64,000 nucleotides of DNA from Oscillospiraceae bacterium (lineage in GTDB: Bacteria; Bacillota; Clostridia; Oscillospirales; Ruminococcaceae): contig WRKM01000019.1 of the NCBI GenBank assembly GCA_009778065.1, positions 1-64,000 of the forward strand, in the 5' to 3' direction. Position 1 is the first letter of the stretch, and the number at the start of each line of letters is the position of its first letter. Below the pieces are notes generated by a model. It did no database searches and was not told where the DNA came from. It saw only the letters and a program-made list of their open reading frames with translations. Below are positions 7,244 through 17,029 of this stretch, piece by piece. The position numbers were made by a program, and so were the translations under genes.

Positions 7244-8905
7244 TCAAAACAACCCCGAAATATTCCCGTCGTTATCAACGTCAATGTTGCTTGCCGCAGG
7301 TGTTTTAGGTAACCCCGGCATGGTCATAATATCGCCTGTAAGCGCGACCACAAACCCTGCACCCGCCGATAATTTTACATCACGAACAGTAATTGTGAAA
7401 TTTTCGGGTTTTCCGAGTTTTGTCGGCTCGTCAGAGAGTGAATACTGTGTTTTTGCAACACAGACAGGCAGTTCCCCAAAACCGAGCGCTTCTGTCTCTA
7501 AAATCGCTTTTTCGGCGGCGGCTGTGAAATTTACGCCGTCTGCGCGGTATATTTCGCGAGCTATTATATTTAGTTTCTCTTTGAGCGAAAGTTTTAAATC
7601 GTATAAAGGCTTAAAGCAGGATTTTTCTGTTTCTATTGTTTTACAAACAATGCGTGCAAGCTCCGTGCCGCCGTCCCCGCCTTTGGTGAAGACTTCCGAA
7701 ACAGCAACAGGCGTGTCGCAAAAATTCTTTATAAATTCTATTTCTTCATCACTGTCTGCGGGAAACCGATTAATTGCCGCAACCACGGGTACACCGAATT
7801 TTTTCATGTTTTCAATGTGAACTTGCAGATTGACCGTACCTTTTTTTAGTGCATCAAGATTCGGTGCGGCAAGCTCGCTTTTAAGTACACCACCGTTATA
7901 TTTTAAAGCACGGACTGTCGCTACAATAACAACACAATCGGGAGCAAGCCCCGCCGCACGGCATTTTATATCGAAGAATTTTTCCGCACCTAAATCAGAG
8001 CCGAACCCCGCTTCGGTAATGACATAATCACCGAGCTTCATCGCGAGTCTTGTCGCACGTATTGAGTTGCACCCATGCGCGATATTGGCAAACGGTCCGC
8101 CGTGAATAATCGCCGGCGTGTTTTCAAGCGTCTGCACTAAGTTAGGTTTAATCGCGTCTTTGAGAAGAGAAGCCATTGCTCCCACAGCGTTTAAATCACG
8201 CGCAAACACGGGCTTATTTTCATAAGTGTATGCTGCTAAAATATTGCCGAGCCGTTTTTTCAAATCTTCCAAATCACGCGAAAGGCACAGAATAGCCATA
8301 ACCTCACTCGCCACGGTAATAATGAATCCGTCCTGCCGCGGCGTTCCGTCAACCTTGCCGCCGAGTCCGATTACGCAGTTTCTGAGTGCGCGGTCATTCA
8401 TGTCGAGACAGCGTTTAAGCTGTACACGGCGCGGGTCTATACCAAGAGGATTACCCTGTTGCAAAGAGTTGTCAAGTAGTGCCGCAAGTAGATTATTTGC
8501 ACTTGTTATTGCGTGCATGTCCCCCGTAAAGTGTAAATTTATATCTTCCATGGGGACAACCTGTGCATAACCGCCTCCCGCCGCGCCGCCTTTCACACCG
8601 AAAACAGGACCTAAAGAGGGTTCACGCAGTGCAAGCACCGCTTTTTTTCCTATTTTAGCCATACCTTGTGCAAGCCCGACAGATGTGGTGGTCTTGCCTT
8701 CGCCGGCGGGTGTGGGATTAATTGCGGTGACAAGTATTAATTTACCGTCGGGGTTGCCCGAAACACGCGAATAAAGGCTTTCGGATAGCTTCGCCTTATA
8801 GTAGCCGAAAGGCTCAAATTCGTCTTCGGTTATACCAAGCATCTCCGCAATTTCACGGATTTTTTTCATTTTAGCAAGCCGGGCTATTTCAATATCTGTC
8901 AGCAT
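7244..8905 (-). CDS. fhs: Formate--tetrahydrofolate ligase
   Basis: ATP-dependent joining of formate and THF to 10-formyl-THF, the entry step for one-carbon units in anaerobes. The 553 residues match the family. The P-loop region [14 protein letters not shown] is at about residue 66, followed by [21 protein letters not shown], both diagnostic. It has its own promoter with an extended -10. folD, which continues the folate route, lies about 13 kb away on the same strand. The C-terminus [10 protein letters not shown] is also typical. A GGAGGG site precedes the ATG. Confidence 0.97.
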   Translation of the reverse strand: MLTDIEIARLAKMKKIREIAEMLGITEDEFEPFGYYKAKLSESLYSRVSGNPDGKLILVTAINPTPAGEGKTTTSVGLAQGMAKIGKKAVLALREPSLGPVFGVKGGAAGGGYAQVVPMEDINLHFTGDMHAITSANNLLAALLDNSLQQGNPLGIDPRRVQLKRCLDMNDRALRNCVIGLGGKVDGTPRQDGFIITVASEVMAILCLSRDLEDLKKRLGNILAAYTYENKPVFARDLNAVGAMASLLKDAIKPNLVQTLENTPAIIHGGPFANIAHGCNSIRATRLAMKLGDYVITEAGFGSDLGAEKFFDIKCRAAGLAPDCVVIVATVRALKYNGGVLKSELAAPNLDALKKGTVNLQVHIENMKKFGVPVVAAINRFPADSDEEIEFIKNFCDTPVAVSEVFTKGGDGGTELARIVCKTIETEKSCFKPLYDLKLSLKEKLNIIAREIYRADGVNFTAAAEKAILETEALGFGELPVCVAKTQYSLSDEPTKLGKPENFTITVRDVKLSAGAGFVVALTGDIMTMPGLPKTPAASNIDVDNDGNISGLF

Positions 8906-8928
8906 GATATCCCTCCATGTTTGGCTTA

Positions 8929-8958
8929 ATTATACCATAGTTTAATCTCAACTGTCAA
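8929..8958 (-). promoter_or_regulatory. fhs promoter built partly from heptamer repeats
   Basis: TTGACA (8953-8958, minus) and TATAAT (8929-8934) are 18 bases apart, with a TGG extended -10. The -35 hexamer is one unit of the (TTGACAG)-type heptamer repeats at 8948-8979, which also encode the end of the ParC-like protein upstream. Confidence 0.7.
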
Positions 8959-8979
8959 TTGTCAACTGTAAACTATCAA
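8948..8979. repeat. Tandem heptamer repeat (TTGACAG-like, minus strand)
   Basis: About four to five 7-base units (TCAACTG TCAATTG TCAACTG TAAACTA TCAAC on plus) in tandem. The repeat encodes VDSLQLTIDS at the end of the ParC-like protein and supplies the fhs -35 element. A shorter copy of the same family is at 3911-3936, and single or double units lie near 22413 and 20646. Confidence 0.75.
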
Positions 8980-11185
8980 CGGTCTTCACCGCTTTTCCAG
9001 CGGCGGGCAGGGTTTTCGCCGTTATTTCCGCTATATCCGCCGATTTTTTCACCATGCCAACTGCATATATTTCCGCTTTTTTCAAATATGCTTTTGTCAG
9101 GCGCATAACCTGAACGCCCTGCGTATCACGTGCGGCTTTAGGCAGAATCAACGCGGTATTGAATATAAGCGATTTACCCGCAGATGAGGACAGGATAAAA
9201 TCAATATCCTCCGAAACTTTAAATATACCGACAAGCGGTGATGATGTATTAAAGGCGTTTTGCAATTTTTTTCGCTTCGTCTTAGTTTCAAACGAGGAAA
9301 GAGGCACTTTAGCACATTTACCGTTTTCAAAAAACAAAATTAACGTCTCGGAATAATCGAGGGTTGTGATTAAGGTGAGGGGTTTTTCACCGTCCTCAAA
9401 ATCTAATTTCGAGGGAATAAAATCACCCATAACACTTGTCTTCGTGTCCTCAAAGTCAGAAGCGCGGCTCTTATATGTCTGCCCTGCATCAGTGAAGAAG
9501 AGAAGCTCGGCGCGGTTCACACTTTCTTCATGGAGCGTTATATAGTCCTGCTCTTTGAGCTTTTGCTCGCCGCTCATGCGAAGTGACAGCGGTGTAATTT
9601 TTTTAAAATAACCCTCTTTCGTAAAGAAAATATTAACGGGATAATCAGGTATATCGGGTTCTTCTTCAGCCTCTTCCTCGGCGGAAAAAACGAAAAGGGT
9701 TTTACGCGGTACGGCGTATTTTTTTGCCGCTTCTTTTAATTCGGATATTATGATAGCCTTGACCTTGCTTTTGCTTTCGAGGGTTTCCTGTAGGGCGGTT
9801 ATGTCTTTTTCGAGGTTTTCGATTTCCTCGGTACGCTTTAAAATGTACTCGCGGTTAATGTGACGGAGTTTAATTTCTGCGACATATTCAGCCTGCAACT
9901 CGTCAATCCCGAAACCTATCATAAGGTTAGGAACGACCTCGGATTCCTCGCGTGTTTCTCGAATCAGTTTAATCGCTTTATCAATATCAAGCAGAATTTT
10001 TTGCAACCCTCTGAGTAAATGCAGACGTTCCTTTTTCTTATTCAACTCAAAGAAAATACGCCGCTTTACACATTCGGTTCTGAACGCCGCCCACTCACGT
10101 AAAATCTCTCCCACTCCGAGAACCTGCGGCGTACCCGCAATAAGCACATTAAAATTACAAGAAAACGAATCCTGAAGCGGCGTCAGTCTAAACAGCTTTT
10201 TCATCAGTGCGTCATAGTCTGTACCGCGTTTTAAATCTATGGCTATTTTAAGCCCCGATAGGTCTGTCTCATCGCGAACATCGTTTATTTCTTTTATTTT
10301 TCCGGCTTTTATCTGTTCGACAATTTTATCTATAACCGCCTCAATCGTTGTTGTGGGCGGTATTTCAGTGACTTCGATGACATTGTTTGCACTGTCATAA
10401 TTGTACTTAGCACGAACCTTAAAAGAACCGCGTCCCGTTCTGTAAATCTCACGCAAAGCACCCTCATCGTAAACTATATATCCTCCGCCCGAAAAGTCGG
10501 GTGCTTTCAGCGTACTGATAATATCATGCTCGGGGTCTTTGAGCAAAGAGATTGCTGTTTCGCAGACCTCGGCAAGATTAAACGAGCAGATATTACTTGC
10601 CATAGATACGGCGATTCCGATATTAGAATTAACCAAAACAGACGGGAATTTTACAGGGAGTAAAACAGGCTCGTTTGTCGAGTTATCATAATTAGGTACA
10701 AAGTCAACCGTGTCGCGGTCTATTTCGTCAAAAAGCTCTTTACAAAGCGGCTCAAGCTTTGCCTCGGTATAACGCGATGCGGCATACGCCATGTCGCGGG
10801 AGTAGGTCTTTCCGAAGTTCCCTTTGCTGTCTATATAAGGGTGCAAAAGGGCTTCATTCCCACGCGCAAGCCTTACCATCGTTTCGTAAATAGCCAAATC
10901 TCCGTGCGGATTAAGCCGCATCGTCTGTCCTACTATATTAGCGGATTTAGTCCGTGAACCAGACAGCAAACCCATTTTATACATTGTGTATAAAAGCTTT
11001 CTGTGAGATGGTTTAAACCCGTCGATTTCCGGCAGGGCGCGAGAAACAATAACGCTCATGGCGTAGGGCATATAATTTTCTTCGATTGTTTCCGTGACAG
11101 GTTTTTCAATCACGATTCCCGCACTTTCGATGTAGGCTTTCGGGGTGTTTTTAAGTTGTTTTTGTTTTTTCAATTTTTTGACCAT
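8948..11185 (-). CDS. Type IIA topoisomerase subunit A (ParC/GyrA-like)
   Basis: DNA cutting and rejoining subunit of a topoisomerase IV-type enzyme; it pairs with the ATPase subunit encoded just upstream. The N-terminal IEENYMPYAMSVIVSRALPE and the active-site AASRYTEAKL (catalytic Tyr near residue 130) are diagnostic. The 745 residues and the absence of a full six-blade GyrA box region fit the second ParC-like pair found in many Clostridia, not the replication gyrase. The last ten residues come from heptamer repeat DNA. The start is uncertain by a few codons; ATG 11185 has GAGGA very close, and a TTG four codons on is possible. Confidence 0.9.
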   Translation of the reverse strand: MVKKLKKQKQLKNTPKAYIESAGIVIEKPVTETIEENYMPYAMSVIVSRALPEIDGFKPSHRKLLYTMYKMGLLSGSRTKSANIVGQTMRLNPHGDLAIYETMVRLARGNEALLHPYIDSKGNFGKTYSRDMAYAASRYTEAKLEPLCKELFDEIDRDTVDFVPNYDNSTNEPVLLPVKFPSVLVNSNIGIAVSMASNICSFNLAEVCETAISLLKDPEHDIISTLKAPDFSGGGYIVYDEGALREIYRTGRGSFKVRAKYNYDSANNVIEVTEIPPTTTIEAVIDKIVEQIKAGKIKEINDVRDETDLSGLKIAIDLKRGTDYDALMKKLFRLTPLQDSFSCNFNVLIAGTPQVLGVGEILREWAAFRTECVKRRIFFELNKKKERLHLLRGLQKILLDIDKAIKLIRETREESEVVPNLMIGFGIDELQAEYVAEIKLRHINREYILKRTEEIENLEKDITALQETLESKSKVKAIIISELKEAAKKYAVPRKTLFVFSAEEEAEEEPDIPDYPVNIFFTKEGYFKKITPLSLRMSGEQKLKEQDYITLHEESVNRAELLFFTDAGQTYKSRASDFEDTKTSVMGDFIPSKLDFEDGEKPLTLITTLDYSETLILFFENGKCAKVPLSSFETKTKRKKLQNAFNTSSPLVGIFKVSEDIDFILSSSAGKSLIFNTALILPKAARDTQGVQVMRLTKAYLKKAEIYAVGMVKKSADIAEITAKTLPAAGKAVKTVDSLQLTIDS

Positions 11186-11221
11186 TCCTCAGAATTTTAT
11201 TGACATTATGATAAAAATTAG

Positions 11222-13222
11222 CTAAGAAATATCCGCCAGTTCTAAATAATTACTCCCGAACTCACTGATAAAATCTTTTCGCCCTTGCAGATTGTCTCCG
11301 AGCATTAAATCAAACATATCACGGGTATCCTCCGCGTCTGTCGGTAAAACCTTTATAAGCCTGCGCGTGTCGGGGTTCATGGTCGTCAGCGACATCATAT
11401 CAGGCTCATTTTCGCCGAGTCCCTTTGAGCGTTGCAATGTATATTTTTTACCGTCTAATTTCTTTATTATACGGTTTTTTTCGGTCTCGGTGTAAGCAAA
11501 AAAGGTTTCGTCTTTCGTGTTTATTTCATAAAGGGGCGATTCCGCTATATAAACAAAGCCCTCGTTAATAAGCGTCGGCGTTAAGCGATACAGCATAGTT
11601 AAGATTAAAGTACGGATTTGAAAACCGTCTACATCTGCGTCAGTACAGATTATAACTTTGTTCCAACGCAAGTTTTCAATGTTAAAATGCGATATATCCT
11701 TACTTTTCGCCTTGTTTTCGATTTCCGCACCGCAACCGAGAACTTTTATTATATCGGTGATAATTTCGTTTTTAAATATTTTATCGTATGAAGATTTAAG
11801 GCAATTTAAGATTTTTCCACGCACGGGTATAACGGCTTGAAAATCCGCATCACGCGCAAGCTTAACAGCTCCGAGTGCGGAATCGCCCTCTACTATATAG
11901 AGTTCGCGTCTCGCCAAATCCTTACTGCGGCAGTCAACAAATTTTTGAATCCTGTTTGAAATATCGAGGTTTCCTGCTAGCTTTTTCTTTAAGTTCAGAC
12001 GGGTTTTTTCTGCGTTTTCCCGCGAGCGTTTATTGACTAATACCTGCTCGCAAATCCGTGCGGCTTCGTCTTTGTTTTCAAGAAAATATACTTCAAGCTG
12101 ACTTTTAAGCCATTCGGTCATAGCCTCGTAAACGAACTTATTATTAATCGCTTTTTTTGTCTGGTTTTCAAAGCTTACCTGCGATGACAGGTTGTTTGAA
12201 ACAAAAATAAGACAATCCTCAACATCGGTGAAATTGATTTTACTTTCGCCTTTATTATATTTATTATTATTTTTTAAATATGCGTCTGTTTGAGACACAA
12301 AGGCTTGCCGTAAAGCCTTGTCCGGACTTCCGCCGTATTCAAGCCATGATGAGTTGTGATAGTGTTCAATCAGCTTTGTTTTATTGGAAAACACAAAAGC
12401 ACAGCGCAACCGAAGCTTGTACTCGTCTTTATCCTCGCGGTCTTTACCCGTGCGGGATGTGTTCCAACTCTGCATCTCGGAAATAGTATCAGTTCCGGAA
12501 ATTCCTTTAATATAATCGTCAATCCCGTTTTGGTAGCTGTATTCTTTTTCTCTGAATGTACCGTCTGCATTTTCCCTGCGGAATTTGAACAGCAACCCAT
12601 CGTTGACGACTGCCTGTTTAATCAGTACTTGGTCAAAATAGTCATCGGGAATATCTATATCGGTGAAAACGTCAAGGTCGGGCTTCCACTTTATTCGCGT
12701 ACCGGATTTGCCATTTGACTTACTTTTTATGAACCCGCGTTCGTCTTTATTCAGCGTGACATTGAATCCTTTTTCAAAGCTCAGGCTGTGCTTCCATGTT
12801 CCGTTATCGCTTTCGACTTCCATATACTCGGAAGAAAACTGCGTAGCACACAACCCTAATCCGTTAAGCCCCAATGCGTAGGTGTAGTTTTCACCCGTGT
12901 TGTTGTCATACTTCCCGCCTGCATAAAGGGTGATAAAAGCAAGCTCCCAGTTGTATTTTTCCTCACTTTTATTATAATCAATAGGTACACCGCGTCCGCG
13001 GTCAATAATCTCTATCGAACCGTCGTTAAAGCGGGTTATAACTATTTCCTTACCGTAACCCTCCCGCGCCTCGTCGATGGAGTTAGATAAAATCTCAAAA
13101 ACCGAGTGCTGACAACCCTCTATTCCGTCCGAGCCGAATATAACACCGGGGCGTTTTCTTACCTGGTCGGGACCTTTGAGCGACTTTAAACTGTGGTCGC
13201 CGTAATTCTTAGTTTTACTCAT
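11222..13222 (-). CDS. Type IIA topoisomerase subunit B (ParE/GyrB-like)
   Basis: ATPase subunit partnering the ParC-like protein; 36 bases separate the two genes. GHKL ATPase motifs are visible: EILSNSIDEA (N box), DRGRGVP (G1) and YALGLNGLGL (G2). The TOPRIM part begins at LYIVEGDSALGAVKLARD and has the metal site TDADVDG. The length of 666 residues is typical of ParE. VEGDSALG differs from the common VEGDSAGG. Ribosome site AAGGAAGG precedes the ATG. It could be annotated gyrB by similarity; the divergent G2 box and pairing favour a second topoisomerase. Confidence 0.92.
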   Translation of the reverse strand: MSKTKNYGDHSLKSLKGPDQVRKRPGVIFGSDGIEGCQHSVFEILSNSIDEAREGYGKEIVITRFNDGSIEIIDRGRGVPIDYNKSEEKYNWELAFITLYAGGKYDNNTGENYTYALGLNGLGLCATQFSSEYMEVESDNGTWKHSLSFEKGFNVTLNKDERGFIKSKSNGKSGTRIKWKPDLDVFTDIDIPDDYFDQVLIKQAVVNDGLLFKFRRENADGTFREKEYSYQNGIDDYIKGISGTDTISEMQSWNTSRTGKDREDKDEYKLRLRCAFVFSNKTKLIEHYHNSSWLEYGGSPDKALRQAFVSQTDAYLKNNNKYNKGESKINFTDVEDCLIFVSNNLSSQVSFENQTKKAINNKFVYEAMTEWLKSQLEVYFLENKDEAARICEQVLVNKRSRENAEKTRLNLKKKLAGNLDISNRIQKFVDCRSKDLARRELYIVEGDSALGAVKLARDADFQAVIPVRGKILNCLKSSYDKIFKNEIITDIIKVLGCGAEIENKAKSKDISHFNIENLRWNKVIICTDADVDGFQIRTLILTMLYRLTPTLINEGFVYIAESPLYEINTKDETFFAYTETEKNRIIKKLDGKKYTLQRSKGLGENEPDMMSLTTMNPDTRRLIKVLPTDAEDTRDMFDLMLGDNLQGRKDFISEFGSNYLELADIS

Positions 13223-13264
13223 CTGTAACCTTCCTTTTTCGATGTCGGTATATTAATTTTCTTT

Positions 13265-13999
13265 CTACTCTTCAAGATTATGCCAAACATTCTGAACATC
13301 GTCGTTATCTTCAAGCACATCGAGTAATAGGTTCATTTTCTTAATATGCTCATCGTCGGTCAGCTTTACATACGTCGAGGGGATTTGCACAGCCTCTGCC
13401 GAAATCACAGAGTAACCCGCCTCACTCAACGCCGAACCTACATTCGCCGCCGTTTCCGGAGAGCTGTAAATGACCGCAGTCCCATCGTCTTCAAGCGTGA
13501 AGTCGTCTCCGCCCGCTTCAAGCGTATGTTCAAAAAGCAGGTCAGGGTTAATTTTGCCGTCTTCGTTATCAAGCAGGGTGACGCCCTTCTGTTCAAACAT
13601 AAATGCAACACAACCCGTTGCACCCATATTACCGCCGTACTTATCGAAATAACAGCGTATTTCTCCCGCTGTACGATTACGATTATCGGTTAAACACTCG
13701 ACCATGACAGCGACACCGTTCGGACCGTAGCCCTCGTATACACAGTTTTCATAATCGGCTTTCTCGCCGCCGCCCGCCGCTTTTTTAAGTAACCGCTCAA
13801 TATTATCGTTTGGTATGTTGTTGGATTTCGCTTTGGTGATTAGGTCGCGAAGTCTGCCGTTTGCGGCGGGGTCGGCGTTTCCCGTCTCCTTTATGCAGAC
13901 TAATATCTCACGCGAGATTTTAGTGAAAACCTTAGCACGCGCGCCGTCTTTTTCGCCTTTTTTGCGCTTAATCGTACTCCATTTTGAGTGACCTGACAT
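13265..13999 (-). CDS. YebC/PmpR-family translation or transcription regulator
   Basis: A 244-residue protein with the universal N-terminus MSGHSKWSTIKRKKGEKD and the mid-part YEGYGPNGVAVMVECLTDN. YebC proteins were described as transcription regulators and more recently as factors easing ribosome stalling at proline runs; sequence does not decide between these. Length and the three-domain layout are normal. It is 42 bases upstream of the ParE-like gene and downstream of a GerMN-like lipoprotein gene. RBS AAAGGAG is clear. Confidence 0.93.
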   Translation of the reverse strand: MSGHSKWSTIKRKKGEKDGARAKVFTKISREILVCIKETGNADPAANGRLRDLITKAKSNNIPNDNIERLLKKAAGGGEKADYENCVYEGYGPNGVAVMVECLTDNRNRTAGEIRCYFDKYGGNMGATGCVAFMFEQKGVTLLDNEDGKINPDLLFEHTLEAGGDDFTLEDDGTAVIYSSPETAANVGSALSEAGYSVISAEAVQIPSTYVKLTDDEHIKKMNLLLDVLEDNDDVQNVWHNLEE

Positions 14000-14017
14000 G
14001 ACTTGCTCCTTTTAAAA

Positions 14018-15133
14018 TTAATTAAATTCTTTATGAGTTATATCTGTAAGCAGAGGACCGTTTACCGTGAATGTACCGCACATCATATTACTGTTATGAA
14101 AATCGGGATTCACTCTTCCTTCAACCAAAAACTCCATTTCCGTCATATTCGGAAAACTTGCAAAGGTTCGCTTCAACAAATTTGAAGTCACTATTGCCGC
14201 CATGCTTCCACGAGAAGCCCTAAAATCTTGAATCAGGCTTAAATCAATATAAATCTTGTCCCCCTCATACCAGATACTTTTAATGCTGAAACCTTGATGA
14301 AGATATATTGCCTTTACGGCATCTTCAAGGAAATTTTCTTCCGATATGTTCATGGTAACGAAACTAAAATTTTCCTCATCGCTATAATCAGTATTTTTTA
14401 TTTCGGCATAATCCCAAAGCTTAATTGAGATAGTGTTTAAATCGTCAGTAACATATTCATCAACACGACCTTGAACCTCGATTTTCTCAACCTTGTCAGG
14501 GGTGAGAAGATAGGAATGAATATCTCCATCTTCACTGTTATCGGTAAAAGTGACTGCGTAATAATAAATGTCTTCGGAATAACTCAAGGGGAAGAAAATA
14601 TTGCAATACCGCCAAGACCACCAACCAAGCCCTTGAATAAGGTCATCGTAATAGAAATTTATTCCGTCATAGGAACGAACGCGGATAAACCTAAGGTCAT
14701 ACAAGTTATAATCAAAATTTAATATCGCATATTTTACGGGCGCTTCCATTTCTTTCGGGGTATTTAAAATAAGAGTTTCTTTCCTTTTCAGCGGTTCTTC
14801 CGCAGGCACGGAAACGTAACCAATATACAAAGGCGTGTCGTTTATAATATCTATGCTTTCATAAGAACCATGAAAAAAGTCAGAAGTATATTCGTTATTA
14901 TTTATTGAAGTTTCATCGTCTTCAAAGCCATCTTCGGTTTTATCATCTTCAAAGCCATCTTCGGTTTCATCATCTTCAAAAATTTCTTCGGGTTCTTCCG
15001 GTTCAGATTCGGTTTCTGTGTCTTCGGCATTATCTTCAAAAATCTCTTCGGAATACGGCTCTGGTGTTTCCCCAAAGGTGCAAGATGATAGTAATAGCAA
15101 AGCCGATATTAGTATTAATAAAAGTGTTTTCAT
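14018..15133 (-). CDS. Lipoprotein with acidic repeats and a possible GerMN domain
   Basis: A 371-residue protein with a lipobox LSSC at about residue 18. Residues 30-80 are a Glu/Asp-rich spacer with an in-frame FEDDxTEDG repeat (27-bp DNA units). The C-terminal 90 residues (SRGSMAAIVTSNLLKRTF, then MEFLVEGR) resemble the GerMN domain of sporulation and germination proteins; I hold this at moderate confidence. It starts 2 bases after the stop of the CapA-fusion gene and is translated with it. Function in the envelope is inferred only. Confidence 0.6.
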   Translation of the reverse strand: MKTLLLILISALLLLSSCTFGETPEPYSEEIFEDNAEDTETESEPEEPEEIFEDDETEDGFEDDKTEDGFEDDETSINNNEYTSDFFHGSYESIDIINDTPLYIGYVSVPAEEPLKRKETLILNTPKEMEAPVKYAILNFDYNLYDLRFIRVRSYDGINFYYDDLIQGLGWWSWRYCNIFFPLSYSEDIYYYAVTFTDNSEDGDIHSYLLTPDKVEKIEVQGRVDEYVTDDLNTISIKLWDYAEIKNTDYSDEENFSFVTMNISEENFLEDAVKAIYLHQGFSIKSIWYEGDKIYIDLSLIQDFRASRGSMAAIVTSNLLKRTFASFPNMTEMEFLVEGRVNPDFHNSNMMCGTFTVNGPLLTDITHKEFN

Positions 15134-15135
15134 TT

Positions 15136-17007
15136 TTATATACCTCTTTGGAGATAATACCCCAATTCATCTTTTTTTATTTTAAACTTCTTCGCGCCTA
15201 TGAAGTTCTTTAAAAATTCATCTAATTGCTTTTCATCAACAGGTTTCGGCTGAAAGAATGTGTTCATATTATGTGCGTAAATCGGGTACAACCGCAATGT
15301 TACGGCTTTTTTGTCAAAGTATAATTGTGAGATAATACCGTAAGGTAATTTTCCCGAAGCGTCAAGGTCGATGCCCGTGGTATTAAAAACAAAATTTCCG
15401 AGCGAGTATATCACTATTTTCTTCGATAAATGCTCGGCGCCTATAGGTATGTGGGGTCCGTGTCCCACGATTAAATCCACCCCTGCTTTAATTGCCCTTT
15501 GAGCGATAGCCCGTAAGTGCAAATGCCTTCCGTCAAAATCCTTACCCCAGTGCGGGGAGAGTATAATAAACGCTTCGGGATATTCCTTACGGTATTGCTC
15601 TATACGTTTAATGAATGAGCAGTTTTCGATAATATCCGTGATAAATGCCGCTCCGGTATTCTCTCCTAAGCAATAATGGCGGAAAAGCTTGTGCCTTTTT
15701 TCAAGATAATAGCCGTAAGCATTGAAAATTATGACCCTGTGTCCGTTTATTTTCAAACAAACGGGCGTTTCAGCATCCCGTATATTTGTGCCTGTTCCCA
15801 CGGTCAATATTCCTGCTTGTTCAAAATATCTTTTCGTTTGCCTGCAACCCACCGAATCGAAATCCATCATGTGGTTGTTCGCGAGCATTACCGCATTTAT
15901 ATTCATCCGCTTATAACAATTTACGGTTTTTTCCGGATTCGCGCCGAGAACGAACCCCAAATACTTACCCGTTTGTTGTGACTTATCATAAACGGGACTG
16001 AGTACACATTCGGAATTAACTATATTAAAAGACTCTTTTGTTATAAACTGCTTAACATTCTCAAACGAGAAATCGTACCCTTCATCGCCGTAGCGTTGGA
16101 TAGGGTCGTCAATACCCCGTTTTATCCGCCATTTCGTATAGCGTTCTCCGCAATATGTATCACCGCATATTGTAAGAATATTTTGAGATACATTTATCCA
16201 CGTATCTGTGTTTTTATTTAAATCAATACAAGACTTTTCATTTATACAAAAGAGAGCGTTCAGAATCGCCGTATCCCGTTCTAACGGGGTTCGGGCATCT
16301 CCGACTGATATAAAAAGGGTTTCATTTTCATACTCTGCCATTGCTATTGCGTGAAAAGCAAACTCATCTCCGAAACATAAATATCTCATTATGTTTCGGG
16401 TAGAACCGAGAACACTTTCACATTCTACATATGTTTCATTATGCACGACCCGGTTTTTATTAAGATTATTCTCAACATCAAATGCCAGAAGCTCGGCGGC
16501 GACCCGTGAGAGTAGTTCGACTGTAAAATATTGCGGATTTTGTTCGTAAAATCTTCCCGTTAAGTTTTTAATGCTCTCATTTGGTATACCCCATCCATCT
16601 CCGATTTGCCTTAACTTAGCGACTGTACTGTTTTTCTTTTTCCCGACAGAATTAAAAATGTGTCCTCCGATTGTGATTATCGCGTCGGGTGCATTTATTG
16701 CCGCGGCGGCGCAGAAAAGGGTAAAAAGACTGACTTTTTCGCCTTTTACAAGCCCAAGTGAGTTTACCGAATTGCTCTCTTTTGCGGCTTTTCCGCTTAC
16801 AGTTACCTTATCGCTCCAGAGTAACGCACCTTTATTTATAAGCGTCAGAAAATGATACAGCAGGAGCGGTAATCCTAACCCGCCGCAGAGCTTACGGTTT
16901 ATATCTCCGCATGAATAAATGACGGCGTTTTTATCCGCAGAAAACACCATACAAATCGGTCGGCTGTCTTTGCTGTCCATCGTCATATCCACTTCGCAAT
17001 TTCCCAT
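15136..17007 (-). CDS. CapA-family metallophosphatase-like protein fused to a degenerate S11 (DD-carboxypeptidase-like) domain
   Basis: A 623-residue two-domain protein. Residues ~18-260 follow the layout of S11 D-Ala-D-Ala carboxypeptidases (SADKNAVIYS, the LFCAAAAINAPDA helix, LRQIGDGWGIPNES) but the SxxK serine-lysine box reads GGLGLPLL and the SxN box reads INAP, so catalysis looks lost. Residues ~275-560 are a CapA/PgsA poly-glutamate-synthesis type domain with GDTYCGERY, ANNHMMDFD, HWGKDFDGR and GHGPHIPIG. No signal peptide is obvious. CapA-type proteins act in envelope polymer metabolism; the target here is unknown. GGAGGG precedes the ATG. It starts 22 bases after yitT and ends 2 bases before the GerMN-like gene. 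Confidence 0.75.
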   Translation of the reverse strand: MGNCEVDMTMDSKDSRPICMVFSADKNAVIYSCGDINRKLCGGLGLPLLLYHFLTLINKGALLWSDKVTVSGKAAKESNSVNSLGLVKGEKVSLFTLFCAAAAINAPDAIITIGGHIFNSVGKKKNSTVAKLRQIGDGWGIPNESIKNLTGRFYEQNPQYFTVELLSRVAAELLAFDVENNLNKNRVVHNETYVECESVLGSTRNIMRYLCFGDEFAFHAIAMAEYENETLFISVGDARTPLERDTAILNALFCINEKSCIDLNKNTDTWINVSQNILTICGDTYCGERYTKWRIKRGIDDPIQRYGDEGYDFSFENVKQFITKESFNIVNSECVLSPVYDKSQQTGKYLGFVLGANPEKTVNCYKRMNINAVMLANNHMMDFDSVGCRQTKRYFEQAGILTVGTGTNIRDAETPVCLKINGHRVIIFNAYGYYLEKRHKLFRHYCLGENTGAAFITDIIENCSFIKRIEQYRKEYPEAFIILSPHWGKDFDGRHLHLRAIAQRAIKAGVDLIVGHGPHIPIGAEHLSKKIVIYSLGNFVFNTTGIDLDASGKLPYGIISQLYFDKKAVTLRLYPIYAHNMNTFFQPKPVDEKQLDEFLKNFIGAKKFKIKKDELGYYLQRGI

Positions 17008-17029
17008 TTTCTCCCTCCGAAAATCAAAC

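Noticed and set aside
7203-7820. 205-residue plus-strand ORF
   Set aside because: Fully antisense to fhs, which is certain; a shadow.
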